A stretch of DNA of 44,163 bases from Oceanospirillum sediminis (GCF_014164585.1 NZ_JACJFM010000041.1:1-44163); one strand, 5' to 3'. Shown: positions 24,972 to 34,198, counted from the stretch's first letter. Notes: generated by a model not told the origin, from the letters alone. Translations and numbers: made by a program.

Positions 24972-25079
24972 CATTGGCCAATGTGCAGGGCAATGATTTC
25001 AGAACAGGGCATGGCGATAAATTAACGGGTTTCCACCTATAGGTTTGACTTTTTTTACGTAAAATAGAGTTAACGTCAG
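24972..25079. promoter_or_regulatory. Divergent control region of the TRAP genes and LysR genes
   Basis: The 219-base gap between dctP and the first LysR gene contains two perfect palindromes, CATTGGCCAATG (24972-24983) and TTTTACGTAAAA (25053-25064), and TTGACT (25045-25050), a possible plus-strand -35. The nonamer TAACGTCAG at 25071-25079 recurs at 26205-26213, just before the second LysR gene. These are candidate LysR or global-regulator sites; assignment is inference. Confidence 0.4.
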
Positions 25080-25153
25080 TAAAATTGACACGGGATGGAC
25101 AATCATAGAGGATTTCCGATTTTCTATTACCTCATACCTTCAGGCGAAACAGC

Positions 25154-26092
25154 ATGAAAAAGCCATCACTGGGGCAGATTAGCGATTACGAAATCAAACA
25201 ACTCAAGGTGTTTAAAGCCGTTGTCGATTGTGGTGGTTTCAGCGCCGCTGCAGCGGAACTGAATATCAGCCGACCAACGGTCAGTAATCATATTGCCAGC
25301 CTGGAGAGTCGACTGGGTATGACCTTATGTAAACGTGGTCGCAGTGGCTTTACTCTCACGGAAGAAGGCGGCGTAGTATATGAACAGACCAACCTGTTAC
25401 TGAATCAGCTGGATCAGTTCCGCAGCACGATCAACAATCTTGGCGATAGCCCCAACGGCGTACTCCGCATCGCTCTCAGCGATACCTTCAGCACGGATAA
25501 ACGGAGTAAATTCCCGGAAATTGTCAAAACATTCTGTAAAGTCGCTCCTAACGTTATTCTGAAGACAGAAGTGGATCACATGCGTGATATGGAGCGACAA
25601 ATACTGAATGATGAACTGGATGTTGCTTTTATCCCTTATCACAGAAAACTGGATGGTCTGAACTATATCCATCTGTTTTCTGACGAGAATTATCTGTACT
25701 GTGCTGCCGGACATCCATTTTACGGTATGGATGACCAGCATATCTCTCAGGAGATGCTGAACCGTGCCCGACTGATTCATGCCGGACTACAACCCCATGA
25801 AGAGGTCTATCAGAACCTGTCTGAAATGAACCTGGCAGGTTCTTCCTATCACTATGAGTCCCGAATCGCTCTAACACTGTCCGGAGAGTTTGTATGCTTT
25901 CTGCCCGAGGAGGTCGCCCGGCCTTACGTACAAAGCGGTCAGCTAAAAGCCATTGCCAAAGACAAAAAGCACTTCACTCTGGGGGCCGCTGTCATCTATA
26001 AACGCAGCCATAAACCCAACCGGGCTAAAAAGCTCTTTCTGGGTACAATCCAGCAGTTCTTCGATGACACCGGGCATCAGGCACCATATTGA
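25154..26092 (+). CDS. LysR-family regulator (first of two tandem paralogues)
   Basis: 312 residues. N-terminal helix-turn-helix about 12-70 (LKVFKAVVDCGGFSAAAAELNISRPTVSNHIASLESRLG), then CKRGRSGFTLTEEG and a two-lobe ligand-binding domain (LRIALSDTFSTD ...). It is divergent from dctP, so control of the TRAP transporter in response to its substrate or a metabolite is likely. The gene at 26225 has the same length and shares many motifs (CGGFSAA, ELNISR, RGRSGF, TEEG, HPLF/HPFY, GFLP/CFLP), pointing to duplication. Effector unknown. Confidence 0.92.
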   Translation: MKKPSLGQISDYEIKQLKVFKAVVDCGGFSAAAAELNISRPTVSNHIASLESRLGMTLCKRGRSGFTLTEEGGVVYEQTNLLLNQLDQFRSTINNLGDSPNGVLRIALSDTFSTDKRSKFPEIVKTFCKVAPNVILKTEVDHMRDMERQILNDELDVAFIPYHRKLDGLNYIHLFSDENYLYCAAGHPFYGMDDQHISQEMLNRARLIHAGLQPHEEVYQNLSEMNLAGSSYHYESRIALTLSGEFVCFLPEEVARPYVQSGQLKAIAKDKKHFTLGAAVIYKRSHKPNRAKKLFLGTIQQFFDDTGHQAPY

Positions 26093-26224
26093 AAATATCA
26101 GGTGATGCTATTTTCACTGAAATCAGATTAAACAGTTGACCTTATACTGAGCAGAATATTACTTTAGAGAATCAATAAGTGAAAAAAATAGCTTAAACAT
26201 TTACTAACGTCAGCACAGATTATA

Positions 26225-27163
26225 ATGAAAAAGAAGCAATTTACCGGTCAGCTTAGCGATATTGATCTCAGAATGCTGAGAATTTTCAGAACGGTTGTTG
26301 AATGTGGAGGCTTTTCTGCTGCTGAAGTCGAGTTAAATATCAGCAGGGCCGCGATCAGTATTGCGATGTCTGATCTGGAACAAAGGCTGGGCTTTCGTTT
26401 GTGTCAGCGCGGGCGTTCTGGTTTCTCCATGACAGAAGAAGGCGAAAAAATCTATAACTACACCTTGCAGCTACTAAGCTCTATCGAAGATTTTAAGACT
26501 CAGATTAACACACTGCATACTCAGCTGATTGGCGAACTGAATATCGGCATTACCGACAATATGGTCACTGTGCCTCAGATGAAAATCACCCGGGCTCTGA
26601 GCAACCTGAAACAAAGAGGCCCGGATGTAGTCATCAACATCCGCATGATTCCACCCAATGAGATCGAAAGCGCCTTGCTGGATGGACGCTTGCATGCAGG
26701 AGTGGTTCCCGATCTGCGTAAGTTACCCGGCCTGAACTACTATCCGCTCTATAAAGAAAAATCCCTGCTCTACTGTAGTCAGGAGCACCCTCTTTTCAAC
26801 TATGACGAGCAGGAGATCAGCGATGAAGCACTGGCTGAGTTCGATGCGGTAGTGCCTGCTTACGCTCAATCTGCAGAAAATAAACAGTGGCAGACGAAAC
26901 TGAATACCAGCGCAACATCCACAGACAGGGAAGGCATCGCCTTTCTGATTCTGAGCGGTCAGTTTATCGGATTTCTTCCTACCCACTTTGCCAGTCGCTG
27001 GGTTAGTGATGGCAAACTAAAGGCAATTTATCCGGATAAGCATTTTTACTACACTCATTTTACCGCCATCACCCGGAAAGGAGCCCGCCCGAATCTTATC
27101 CTGGATGCTTTTATGGAAGAGCTCGACATGAATATCGATACAGAAGCAACTTCAAATCAATAA
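26225..27163 (+). CDS. LysR-family regulator (second tandem paralogue)
   Basis: 312 residues, same length and organisation as the gene at 25154: LRMLRIFRTVVECGGFSAAEVELNISRAAISIAMSDLEQRLG, CQRGRSGFSMTEEG, then a diverged ligand-binding domain (LNIGITDNMVTVPQM). In the recognition helix, RAAISIAMSDL replaces RPTVSNHIASL, so DNA targets may differ. It lies 132 bases after the first LysR gene. The two divergent ligand-binding lobes suggest different effectors. No strong ribosome site is visible before ATG 26225. A 9-bp hairpin follows (27171-27199). Confidence 0.9.
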   Translation: MKKKQFTGQLSDIDLRMLRIFRTVVECGGFSAAEVELNISRAAISIAMSDLEQRLGFRLCQRGRSGFSMTEEGEKIYNYTLQLLSSIEDFKTQINTLHTQLIGELNIGITDNMVTVPQMKITRALSNLKQRGPDVVINIRMIPPNEIESALLDGRLHAGVVPDLRKLPGLNYYPLYKEKSLLYCSQEHPLFNYDEQEISDEALAEFDAVVPAYAQSAENKQWQTKLNTSATSTDREGIAFLILSGQFIGFLPTHFASRWVSDGKLKAIYPDKHFYYTHFTAITRKGARPNLILDAFMEELDMNIDTEATSNQ

Positions 27164-27170
27164 GAGATCT

Positions 27171-27199
27171 GCTGACGACAACACCGAACAGTCGTCAGC
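27171..27199. terminator. Hairpin after the second LysR gene
   Basis: GCTGACGAC (27171-27179) and GTCGTCAGC (27191-27199) form a perfect 9-bp stem. It lies between convergent genes (LysR plus, amidotransferase minus). No proper T-run follows on either strand, so termination may be weak. Confidence 0.5.
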
Positions 27200-27245
27200 C
27201 TCACTCTGCAACAAGCAATATTCCTTTTATTCCGATACTGACTTA

Positions 27246-27977
27246 TCAGACTGAAATACTGTCTTTCTGGCATAAAAATCGAATAAACCAGTCAGTCACC
27301 AGTTCCCGATCAAAATGTACCTTACCCTCCCTGACAGATGCCTGACCTTCAGCTACCCGCTCGGGATCAATACCGCTCTCTGCTCTGACAGCAATAAGAT
27401 CATAGGTGTACTCCAGACTGAATTCCGGATGTATCTGCAAGGTCAGTATTCGATCACTATATAGCAGCCCCGCATACTGGCAATAGTCAGATGAAGCCAG
27501 TACTTCAGCCTGATCAGGTTTAGTCAGCACCTGATCTCTGTGCATCGCGTTCAGGGAAAACTGTTCCACGTATTCTGAGATAAAGGGCACTTTCATATCG
27601 AGCCTGAAAGTCTGCAAACCAACACCCCAGCCACCCGCATAGGGACCGACATCAGCACCCATAGCACTGGCAACAATCTGATGACCAAAACACGTGGCAA
27701 TCATTGGCCTGCCAGTAACATATATATTAAGAATCAGCTGTTTCAGCTTTACCATCCAGGGTAAATTTTCTTCAACACAATGACCTGATCCGGTAATGAT
27801 CCAGCCATCACACTCTGTTGTTTCAGCAGGAAAATCATCATATCTGATATCATATACCCGGAATAAAAAGCCCCGATCAGCACAGCTGAACAGATCAATA
27901 AACATATCAGCATATGTGCCATGCTTTTCAATTAAGTTCTCTGGCGGAGCTCCAGCGGCAAGAATACCTATTTTCAT
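27246..27977 (-). CDS. Class I glutamine amidotransferase (GMP-synthase-like)
   Basis: 243 residues, one GATase1 domain. The nucleophile elbow is MIATCFGHQIVASAMG (catalytic Cys), the oxyanion strand is DGWIITGSGH, and the His/Glu pair is in LQIHPEFS. These are the family's triad. Stand-alone proteins like this hydrolyse the gamma-amide of glutamine or a gamma-glutamyl compound, sometimes in polyamine or peptide catabolism; the true substrate is unknown. ATG 27977 has AAGGAA at ideal spacing; the in-frame TTG at 27986 has none. It is a single-gene unit. Confidence 0.88.
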   Translation of the reverse strand: MKIGILAAGAPPENLIEKHGTYADMFIDLFSCADRGFLFRVYDIRYDDFPAETTECDGWIITGSGHCVEENLPWMVKLKQLILNIYVTGRPMIATCFGHQIVASAMGADVGPYAGGWGVGLQTFRLDMKVPFISEYVEQFSLNAMHRDQVLTKPDQAEVLASSDYCQYAGLLYSDRILTLQIHPEFSLEYTYDLIAVRAESGIDPERVAEGQASVREGKVHFDRELVTDWFIRFLCQKDSISV

Positions 27978-28267
27978 TACTTTCAATTCCTTATTGTCTT
28001 ACTTCCATCAGAAATCCATACTTCTGATTCAGCTGATAACAGGCCCCCGTATTCTGACTTAACTCAGAAAAATAATGAACAGATAAGGGCACGAATTACG
28101 AAAAAAATTCGCTATAGCAACAAGTTACAACTTTTCAACACGACAAAAAACCTATAGTCCTGCTAATATTCCAGTATCATGCCAGCTCATGATAAAGTTC
28201 TGATCACTCTGCAACCCGGAGTGCCCGATCAGATATTTAACTCACACCAGCGGTCTTCATCTACTCT

Positions 28268-29203
28268 ATGGATATTTCAGCTATTACCGTCTTTGAACAG
28301 CAGCTTATTGAATTTCTGGATACTCCCTCTTCTGAAGCAAGACGAATATTTCATGGCAGAGGCTGTTTCTGGCCCGGTTTAGAACATATCACTGCTGACT
28401 GGTTGCAGGGCCATCTGCTGGTCTCTTTGTTCCGGGAACCTGATGCAGAATTTCTACAGGCATTGAAGCAGGTGTTGTTAAACATCAGCAAACACCCGAC
28501 ACTACAGGACAAACCAGATCACTCTGTATTGCTGCATTATCGCCATCGCAATGGCTGTCCTGTTGAAGTGATTACCGGTCAGCATAGTGAATATACAGAT
28601 ATTCAGGAACATGGCCTGAGCTATCGGTTGGATTTAACCAATAAACAGAATAATGGCCTGTTTCTGGACATGAGAAATGGCAGACAATGGGTCCAGGAAA
28701 ATAGCGCAGATAAGAAAGTGCTGAACCTGTTTGCATACACCTGCGGCTTTTCTGTCGCTGCACTGGCTGGAAATGCTCAATCTGTTGTAAATCTGGATAT
28801 GTCCAGCCCAGCCCTTAGCCGCGGCAGAGAAAACCACAGACTAAATGACCATGACCTGAGTAAAGTCCGTTTTCTGGCCCATGATCTGTTTAAAACCTGG
28901 GGCAAAATACGCAAAACAGGACCTTATGACCTGATCATTATTGATCCGCCATCTTTTCAGAAAGGCAGCTTTATACTGACAAAAGACTATCCCCGGGTCC
29001 TCAGACAACTGAACTCGCTGTTATCAGACAATGGCACCGTGATGGCCTGTGCTAATGACCCTGAGATCCATTCTTCTTATCTGATAAACCTGATGAAACA
29101 GGAAGCACCGGAATTACGTTTCTTTGAACGTCTTGCTAATCCGGAAGAGTTTCCGGACAAAGACGAAGAAAAGTCATTAAAGGTGATGTTATTCCAGCGT
29201 TAA
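28268..29203 (+). CDS. Class I SAM-dependent methyltransferase, RlmI/RlmK-like
   Basis: 311 residues. An N-terminal segment (RIFHGRGCFWPGLEHITADW) is followed by the RlmK/RlmI-type catalytic core. Visible motifs are NNGLFLDMRNGRQWV, the SAM loop VLNLFAYTCGFSVAAL, the acidic turn VVNLDMSSPAL, and the catalytic DPPSFQKGSF (family DPPxF). The family methylates 23S rRNA cytosine or guanine, so a ribosomal RNA target is likely but not certain. It lacks the PUA domain found in RlmI. No strong ribosome site precedes ATG 28268. A perfect hairpin follows at 29255. Confidence 0.85.
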   Translation: MDISAITVFEQQLIEFLDTPSSEARRIFHGRGCFWPGLEHITADWLQGHLLVSLFREPDAEFLQALKQVLLNISKHPTLQDKPDHSVLLHYRHRNGCPVEVITGQHSEYTDIQEHGLSYRLDLTNKQNNGLFLDMRNGRQWVQENSADKKVLNLFAYTCGFSVAALAGNAQSVVNLDMSSPALSRGRENHRLNDHDLSKVRFLAHDLFKTWGKIRKTGPYDLIIIDPPSFQKGSFILTKDYPRVLRQLNSLLSDNGTVMACANDPEIHSSYLINLMKQEAPELRFFERLANPEEFPDKDEEKSLKVMLFQR

Positions 29204-29519
29204 CCCTGAATATAAATACCCACGGTAAACAAGCTACACACTATTAGCGGGTAGCATTGCCAGAGGGATTTCCTCTGGCAATGTTCAGATAAGCACTTAA
29301 GATCGTAACTGACAGCTCTTTTTTCGCAACATGGCCAAAGCGCCGGATCATACCGGTCAGCTCATTGGCAGAATAACTATATTTTATTTAAACACTCTGC
29401 CGTTTTATCAGCTGGACTAATCCTGCTAATTTTCACAATACTGGTTGGACGTTAGACGTACTTTCATGCAGAATCAAACAACTGATTGAAATAGATGTTT
29501 TACTGACAGGGGTCGACAT
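29204..29519. other. Intergenic region with a 12-bp hairpin
   Basis: Contains CATTGCCAGAGG-gattt-CCTCTGGCAATG (29255-29283), a perfect 12-bp stem, probably the 3' end of the methyltransferase transcript, without a T-run. The rest (29284-29519) holds no gene I can see and should contain the promoter of the FabH-like gene; AGGGG at 29508-29514 is its ribosome site. Confidence 0.5.
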
Positions 29520-30647
29520 ATGACGGAAAAAAAAGTGGTAATCAGTGGCGCCGGACTCTGGAATCCGGAACATATCATTACCAATGAAGAGCTGGTTGAA
29601 AGCTACAACACCTACGCTGAAAACTATAACCGCCAGCACTCTGCCGAAATTGAATCAGGTGAAAAAACGGAAAAACCCCTGTCCAGTGCAGAGTTCATCT
29701 ACAAAGCATCAGGTATCAAAGCCCGCTATGCCTTTGTAAAAGAAGGCACACTGGATCCTGATCGGATGAAACCAGCATTGTCTGAAAGAGCTGATGGAGA
29801 AATATCTCACCAGGCAGAGATGGCTCTGAATGCCGCCAGAAAAGCGATGAGCGAAGCGAATAAAACTTCGGAACAGATTGATGCTGTCATCGTATCCTGC
29901 GCCTACACGCAAAGAGCTTATCCTGCTATTTCAATTGAAGTTCAGCATGCCTTAGGTATTCAGGGCTTTGCATTCGATATGCTGGTCGCTTGTTCAGCGG
30001 CTACATTTGCTCTGCATCGGGCCTATGAGATGGTTGCAGCCGGTACAGCAAAATGTGTACTGGTCATCAACCCTGAACTGACATCCCCTCAGGTAAACTA
30101 CAAAGACAGAGATAGCCACTTCATTTTTGGTGACGTGGCCACAGCGACCATTATCGAACAATCAGCAACAGCTCATTCTGACCACTGTTATGAAATTCTG
30201 GGTGTTAAAGCACAAACCAGTTATTCAAATAACATTCGCTCAAATTTCGGCTACCTGTCCCATGTCACGGATACAGAACCTTTCTCTGCTGACAAACTAT
30301 TTCACCAGAATGGCAGGAAAGTCTTTAAAGAAGTCTGTCCGATGGCTGCAGAGCATATCAGCCAGCATGTTTCATCTGTCGGATTAGATAATCAACAGAT
30401 CCGTCGTTGGTGGCTTCACCAGGCGAACATCAATATGAACACACTGATCGGTAAGAAACTACTGGGCAGAGACCCTTCAGCAGATGAAGCGCCTATCGTA
30501 CTGGATCAGTATGCCAACACCGCCTCTGCAGGATCTCTGATCGCCTTTAACCTGCATCATAAAGATCTGCAACCGGGTGATCACGGTGTGATTTGCTCAT
30601 TCGGTGCGGGTTATTCTATTGGCAGCCTGATCATAAAAAAGATCTGA
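29520..30647 (+). CDS. 3-oxoacyl-ACP synthase III-like condensing enzyme (FabH family)
   Basis: 375 residues with a thiolase fold and complete triad: Cys158 (DMLVACSAATF), His300 (WWLHQANINM) and Asn333 (YANTASAGS). The end GVICSFGAGYSIGSLIIKK is classic for FabH. It is about 60 residues longer than housekeeping FabH, with an insertion early (YNTYAENYNRQHSAEIESGE) shared by a proteobacterial branch of accessory synthases; members can use medium-chain acyl-CoA as primers, though I cannot assign that here. It should condense an acyl thioester with malonyl-ACP. It stands alone, with no other fatty-acid genes nearby. Confidence 0.88.
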   Translation: MTEKKVVISGAGLWNPEHIITNEELVESYNTYAENYNRQHSAEIESGEKTEKPLSSAEFIYKASGIKARYAFVKEGTLDPDRMKPALSERADGEISHQAEMALNAARKAMSEANKTSEQIDAVIVSCAYTQRAYPAISIEVQHALGIQGFAFDMLVACSAATFALHRAYEMVAAGTAKCVLVINPELTSPQVNYKDRDSHFIFGDVATATIIEQSATAHSDHCYEILGVKAQTSYSNNIRSNFGYLSHVTDTEPFSADKLFHQNGRKVFKEVCPMAAEHISQHVSSVGLDNQQIRRWWLHQANINMNTLIGKKLLGRDPSADEAPIVLDQYANTASAGSLIAFNLHHKDLQPGDHGVICSFGAGYSIGSLIIKKI

Positions 30648-30673
30648 TCAGCGGAATGTCCAGATAATAAAAG

Positions 30674-30703
30674 GCCCCTGGTGCTTTGAATACAACCAGG
30701 GGC
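30674..30703 (-). terminator. Intrinsic terminator of the kamA-like gene
   Basis: GCCCCTGGT (30674-30682) pairs with ACCAGGGGC (30695-30703). Read on the minus strand it continues CTTTTATT, so it serves the minus-strand gene ending at 30754; it also lies 27 bases past the FabH-like gene and may act for both. Confidence 0.75.
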
Positions 30704-30753
30704 AATATTGAGCACCTGTCACGAATAACAGATGCCTTCAGGAGATTTCAGGA

Positions 30754-32085
30754 TTACTCCTCAAAGAAAAACTTTTCTTCGCCAAAGGCTGGCTTAAGGT
30801 GATTCAGCCATGTGGCGTTCTCATCATACTGAGCAAAAAATGGTCGCTGAACCCAATCAGGATTACGTCCCTGAATAAACCTCAGAACAAACACTTTTTC
30901 TCCGTTAATCTCAGCGACGCCCTGAATTTCAACTTTACCAGGTGTTGCACTCATTGAAGGGCCACGAGCCGTACGGGCAATACCACTCACCTGTTTCATT
31001 GCATTACGATAAGTGGCCCAGGCCTGAGCCAGAGGTACTTCAAAGTAATGCTGCGCACCGGTATCACGCTCAACAAACATGTAATAAGGCTGAATACCCA
31101 TCTCAACCTGAGTCTGCCACATCTTCGCCCAATCATCGGCAGAAGTATTGATATGATTCAGAAGCGGTCCCTGACTGCGAATCTGAGCGCCGGTGGCACG
31201 AATACGCTTCACTGCCTGACGGTGGATATCGGTTTCCATCTCACGCCAGTGATTATAGTGCGCCATAAAGGCCAGAGTTTTACCTGCCGCGATCACTTCT
31301 TCAAACAGAGCCATCAGATCATCTGCATCAGCGTCCGATACAAAGCGGTAAGGCCAGAAGCTCAGTGCTTTGGAGCCAATGCGAATGGTGCGAATATGAT
31401 CAAATTCAGGAGACAGCAGCGGCTCCAGATAAGCACGAAGATTCTTTGTCTTCATGACCATAGGATCGCCACCAGTGATCAGCACATCCGTCACTTCTCG
31501 ATGTTCACGCAGATAATCCTGCAACTGACCGGACTCTTTCGCAGCCATTTTCAGAGAGCTATCCCCGACAAACTGAGCCCAACGGAAACAGAAGGTACAG
31601 TAGCTATGGCAGACCTGGCCAGAACTTGGAAAAAACAGTACGGTTTCGCTGTACTTGTGCTGAATACCCTGTACCGGCTCACCATTAACACGGGGGATGT
31701 TCTGCTCCAGCTGGCCTGCCGGATGAGGATTCAGCGCTTCACGCACTTCGGCTACCGCTTGCTTCAGCAGCTCTTTCTCTCCGGTTTCTTTAGCCAGCTT
31801 AATCTTTTTGAAGTGCTCCTCTTTTAACATACCTCTCTGTGGAAAGGTCAGCTGAAACAGGGGGTCTTCAACAACATTATTCCAGTCAATTAGTTCATCA
31901 ATGACATATTGATTGACTCTGAAAGGAAGCACTTCAGCAACCACTTCCATTTCAGCTCTAAGTGCTTCAGGCAAAGACTTCAGCTGCTCAACCTTATCCA
32001 ACTGGCGAGCCGTATACACTTTAAATTTAGGCGTAGGTTGCTCTTTAACTATTTGTTCTGTATTAATAATTTCCTGAACTGTCAT
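30754..32085 (-). CDS. kamA: Lysine 2,3-aminomutase-like radical SAM enzyme
   Basis: 443 residues. The radical-SAM cluster motif is CHSYCTFCF (Cys159, Cys163, Cys166), followed by DVLITGGDPMV, a typical SAM-binding stretch, and IRIGSKALSFWPYRF. A lysine at 384 in TPGKVEI corresponds to the PLP-binding Lys of the family. Aminomutases of this type move the alpha-amino group of L-lysine (or another amino acid) to the beta position; beta-lysine can serve in osmotic adaptation or EF-P modification. No acetyltransferase (ablB) or epm gene is adjacent, so the substrate is not assured. The symbol is by similarity. Confidence 0.85.
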   Translation of the reverse strand: MTVQEIINTEQIVKEQPTPKFKVYTARQLDKVEQLKSLPEALRAEMEVVAEVLPFRVNQYVIDELIDWNNVVEDPLFQLTFPQRGMLKEEHFKKIKLAKETGEKELLKQAVAEVREALNPHPAGQLEQNIPRVNGEPVQGIQHKYSETVLFFPSSGQVCHSYCTFCFRWAQFVGDSSLKMAAKESGQLQDYLREHREVTDVLITGGDPMVMKTKNLRAYLEPLLSPEFDHIRTIRIGSKALSFWPYRFVSDADADDLMALFEEVIAAGKTLAFMAHYNHWREMETDIHRQAVKRIRATGAQIRSQGPLLNHINTSADDWAKMWQTQVEMGIQPYYMFVERDTGAQHYFEVPLAQAWATYRNAMKQVSGIARTARGPSMSATPGKVEIQGVAEINGEKVFVLRFIQGRNPDWVQRPFFAQYDENATWLNHLKPAFGEEKFFFEE

Positions 32086-32456
32086 AAACTCACTTCAAGT
32101 TTCACGAATCTGTTTTATATAATTTATCACGTGGCATTATACAGAAAAAAACCGTACTAACAGAACTAACATTTTGGCTGACAAATTTTTACAGTACAAA
32201 TAAATACTGACAAAACCAAAGCTACTCTGAAGCTCGGAGCATCACAGTATTCTGCTACACTCCGGGCATAGGCCTGAGAACACGATGGCTCTTTACAATA
32301 AACGACTATTCAGATACTTATGATTTCCCCCTCCTTTTTTCTTAACGAGCGCTATGCTTGGAATTGACAGGTGTCACAAAAAAACACATTCAAGAGACAT
32401 CTACATATAAAATATTTTAAAATGCATATAGTTACGGACTATGGCTTGCTGAATTT
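32086..32456. other. Divergent intergenic region
   Basis: AT-rich 371-base stretch between the aminomutase (minus) and a response regulator (plus). No gene found. On the minus strand TATAAT lies near 32132-32142 (as ATTATA on the plus strand) about 50 bases before the aminomutase start, a good -10, but its -35 is poor. Ribosome site for the plus gene at 32457 is weak. Confidence 0.4.
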
Positions 32457-34067
32457 ATGAAAAAACTCCTCCTGGTTGAAGACAGTAATCTGTTTGCAAA
32501 AGCGATTCAGCGACAGCTGGCCCAGAATAATTGCTATGAGGTTTTCCATGCTGCGACCTATGAGCAAGCACTGGAATTACTGGAGCAACATTGTTTTTTC
32601 GTAGCAATAACAGATCTGGTGTTACCTGATGCGTCTCAGGGAGAGATTGTTCGCACAGTCGTTGGAAAAGCGATCCCGACAATTCCTTTGACCAGCTCAA
32701 TGAATGAAGTGATGCAGCAACAAATATCTGCACTACCGATTGTTGACTACGTTGTTAAAAGTGGAATCAGCGATCTCTTCTATGCTGTACGTTTAGCTGA
32801 GTTGCTTCTGACAACCGACAATATGCCGGTACTTATTGTTGACGACTCAATGTCCAGCCTGTCCTCTATCGGGGCCTTGATGCAGCCATTGTTGTTCAAT
32901 ATTTACACTGCAAAATCAGGAGCAGAAGCACTTAAAGTACTGCAGGAGCACCCCGAAATATCATTGATGGTAACAGATTATGAGATGCCAGAGATGAATG
33001 GTCAGGAGCTGGTCAGAGAGGTCCGTAAAAAACGAGATGCCCTGGAATTTCCGATCATTGCAGTCACCGGCCATAGAGACCCTCAGCTCGGTGCCAGCTT
33101 TTTGAAAACAGGGGTTAACGACTTCCTGGTTAAGCCCTTCTCCAGGGAAGAGTTCATCAGCCGTATTGTCACCCTGGTAAATAGCCGGGAGAAGTTTAAA
33201 CAGATTGACCGCTACGCTGCTACAGTTGATAACTACGTTATCACTTCCAGCACCGATGAAAATGGCATCATTCGCTCGGTGAGTCAGGCCTTCTGTGATA
33301 TATCAGGCTATAGCCGGGAAGAACTTATTGGACGCAATCATAATATTGTCCGCCATCCGGATATGCCAGACTCTTTGTATAAAGATTTATGGGATACAAT
33401 TCAGTCTGGTTGTGTCTGGCGTGGCGAAGTTAAAAATGCCAAAAAGAATGGCGACTTCTACTGGGTTGATGTAACGATTGAACCCCAGAAAGACAGGCAG
33501 GGAGACATTACGGGGTATACCGCTATACGGCAGGATATTACAAATAAGAAGCACATTGAGACTCTGTCTGTAACTGACCCTATGACAGGCCTGTATAATC
33601 GCCGTCATCTGAGCAGCTTATTTCCCGATTATGCAGCAAAAGCCATTGAACAAGGCGCTCTGCTTGCTTTCCTCATTTTTGATGTCGATAAATTCAAACA
33701 GTATAACGATAACTATGGCCATCAGGCAGGAGATGATGTGCTGATTAACATTGGTACTATCATGCAGGATGTTGCCAGACGACACGATGCCCTGGCCTAT
33801 CGCCTGGGGGGCGAAGAGTTTGCCCTTCTCTATCTGTCCGGGGAGACAGAACAGGCTTTATCCTGTGCAGAGGATATGAGATACAGTATTGAGTCCTTAG
33901 GTATTCTGCACGAATACAACTCCGCAGCTTCTGTTGTCACCGCATCTTTTGGTCTCTTTCTTAGTACTGGAAGCTCTGACCTTGAACAATGTTACCAGAG
34001 AAGTGATGAAGCACTTTACCAGGCAAAAGAAAGTGGCAGAAACCGAACAATCACTTTCTCAGAATAA
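32457..34067 (+). CDS. Double-receiver response regulator with PAS and GGDEF domains
   Basis: 536 residues. Receiver 1 (about 1-118) keeps VEDS, phospho-Asp in AITDLVLPD and Lys in VVKSG. Receiver 2 (about 124-248) keeps VDDS, VTDYEMPEMNG, AVTGH and LVKPFS. A PAS domain follows (about 260-375: ITSSTDENGIIRSVSQAFCDISGYSREELIG ... NKKNGDFYWVDVTIEP-like), then GGDEF (DPMTGLYNRRHL, IFDVDKFKQYNDNYGH, YRLGGEEFALL, YQAKESGRNR). It is soluble and should make c-di-GMP when phosphorylated. An RRHD stretch sits near the inhibition-site position but out of register by one residue. No kinase is adjacent. It precedes tRNA-Val by 49 bases. Confidence 0.92.
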   Translation: MKKLLLVEDSNLFAKAIQRQLAQNNCYEVFHAATYEQALELLEQHCFFVAITDLVLPDASQGEIVRTVVGKAIPTIPLTSSMNEVMQQQISALPIVDYVVKSGISDLFYAVRLAELLLTTDNMPVLIVDDSMSSLSSIGALMQPLLFNIYTAKSGAEALKVLQEHPEISLMVTDYEMPEMNGQELVREVRKKRDALEFPIIAVTGHRDPQLGASFLKTGVNDFLVKPFSREEFISRIVTLVNSREKFKQIDRYAATVDNYVITSSTDENGIIRSVSQAFCDISGYSREELIGRNHNIVRHPDMPDSLYKDLWDTIQSGCVWRGEVKNAKKNGDFYWVDVTIEPQKDRQGDITGYTAIRQDITNKKHIETLSVTDPMTGLYNRRHLSSLFPDYAAKAIEQGALLAFLIFDVDKFKQYNDNYGHQAGDDVLINIGTIMQDVARRHDALAYRLGGEEFALLYLSGETEQALSCAEDMRYSIESLGILHEYNSAASVVTASFGLFLSTGSSDLEQCYQRSDEALYQAKESGRNRTITFSE

Positions 34068-34074
34068 AAAATGC

Positions 34075-34102
34075 TTGCACAACAAAATGTTATACGTATA
34101 AT
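34075..34102 (+). promoter_or_regulatory. Promoter of tRNA-Val
   Basis: TTGCAC (34075-34080), 16-base spacer, TATAAT (34097-34102), 14 bases before the tRNA. A strong sigma-70 pattern fitting a stable RNA gene; a GC-rich discriminator (ACGTCCC) follows. Confidence 0.75.
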
Positions 34103-34116
34103 ACGTCCCACGTAGC

Positions 34117-34193
34117 AGGCGCGTAGCTCAGTTGGTTAGAGCACCACCTTGACATGGTGGGGGTCGTTGGTTCGAATCCGATCGCGCCTACCA
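34117..34193 (+). tRNA. tRNA-Val (anticodon GAC)
   Basis: Full cloverleaf: acceptor AGGCGCG (34117-34123) with CGCGCCT (34183-34189), D arm GCTC...GAGC, anticodon stem CCACC/GGTGG around loop TTGACAT (anticodon GAC), T arm with TTCGAAT, discriminator A and encoded CCA (34191-34193). 77 nt. GAC reads GUC and GUU, valine. Confidence 0.95.
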
Positions 34194-34198
34194 GATAC

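Noticed and set aside
31048..31827. A 259-codon plus-strand frame inside the aminomutase gene
   Set aside because: It is antisense to a gene with intact radical-SAM motifs and shows no domain of its own.
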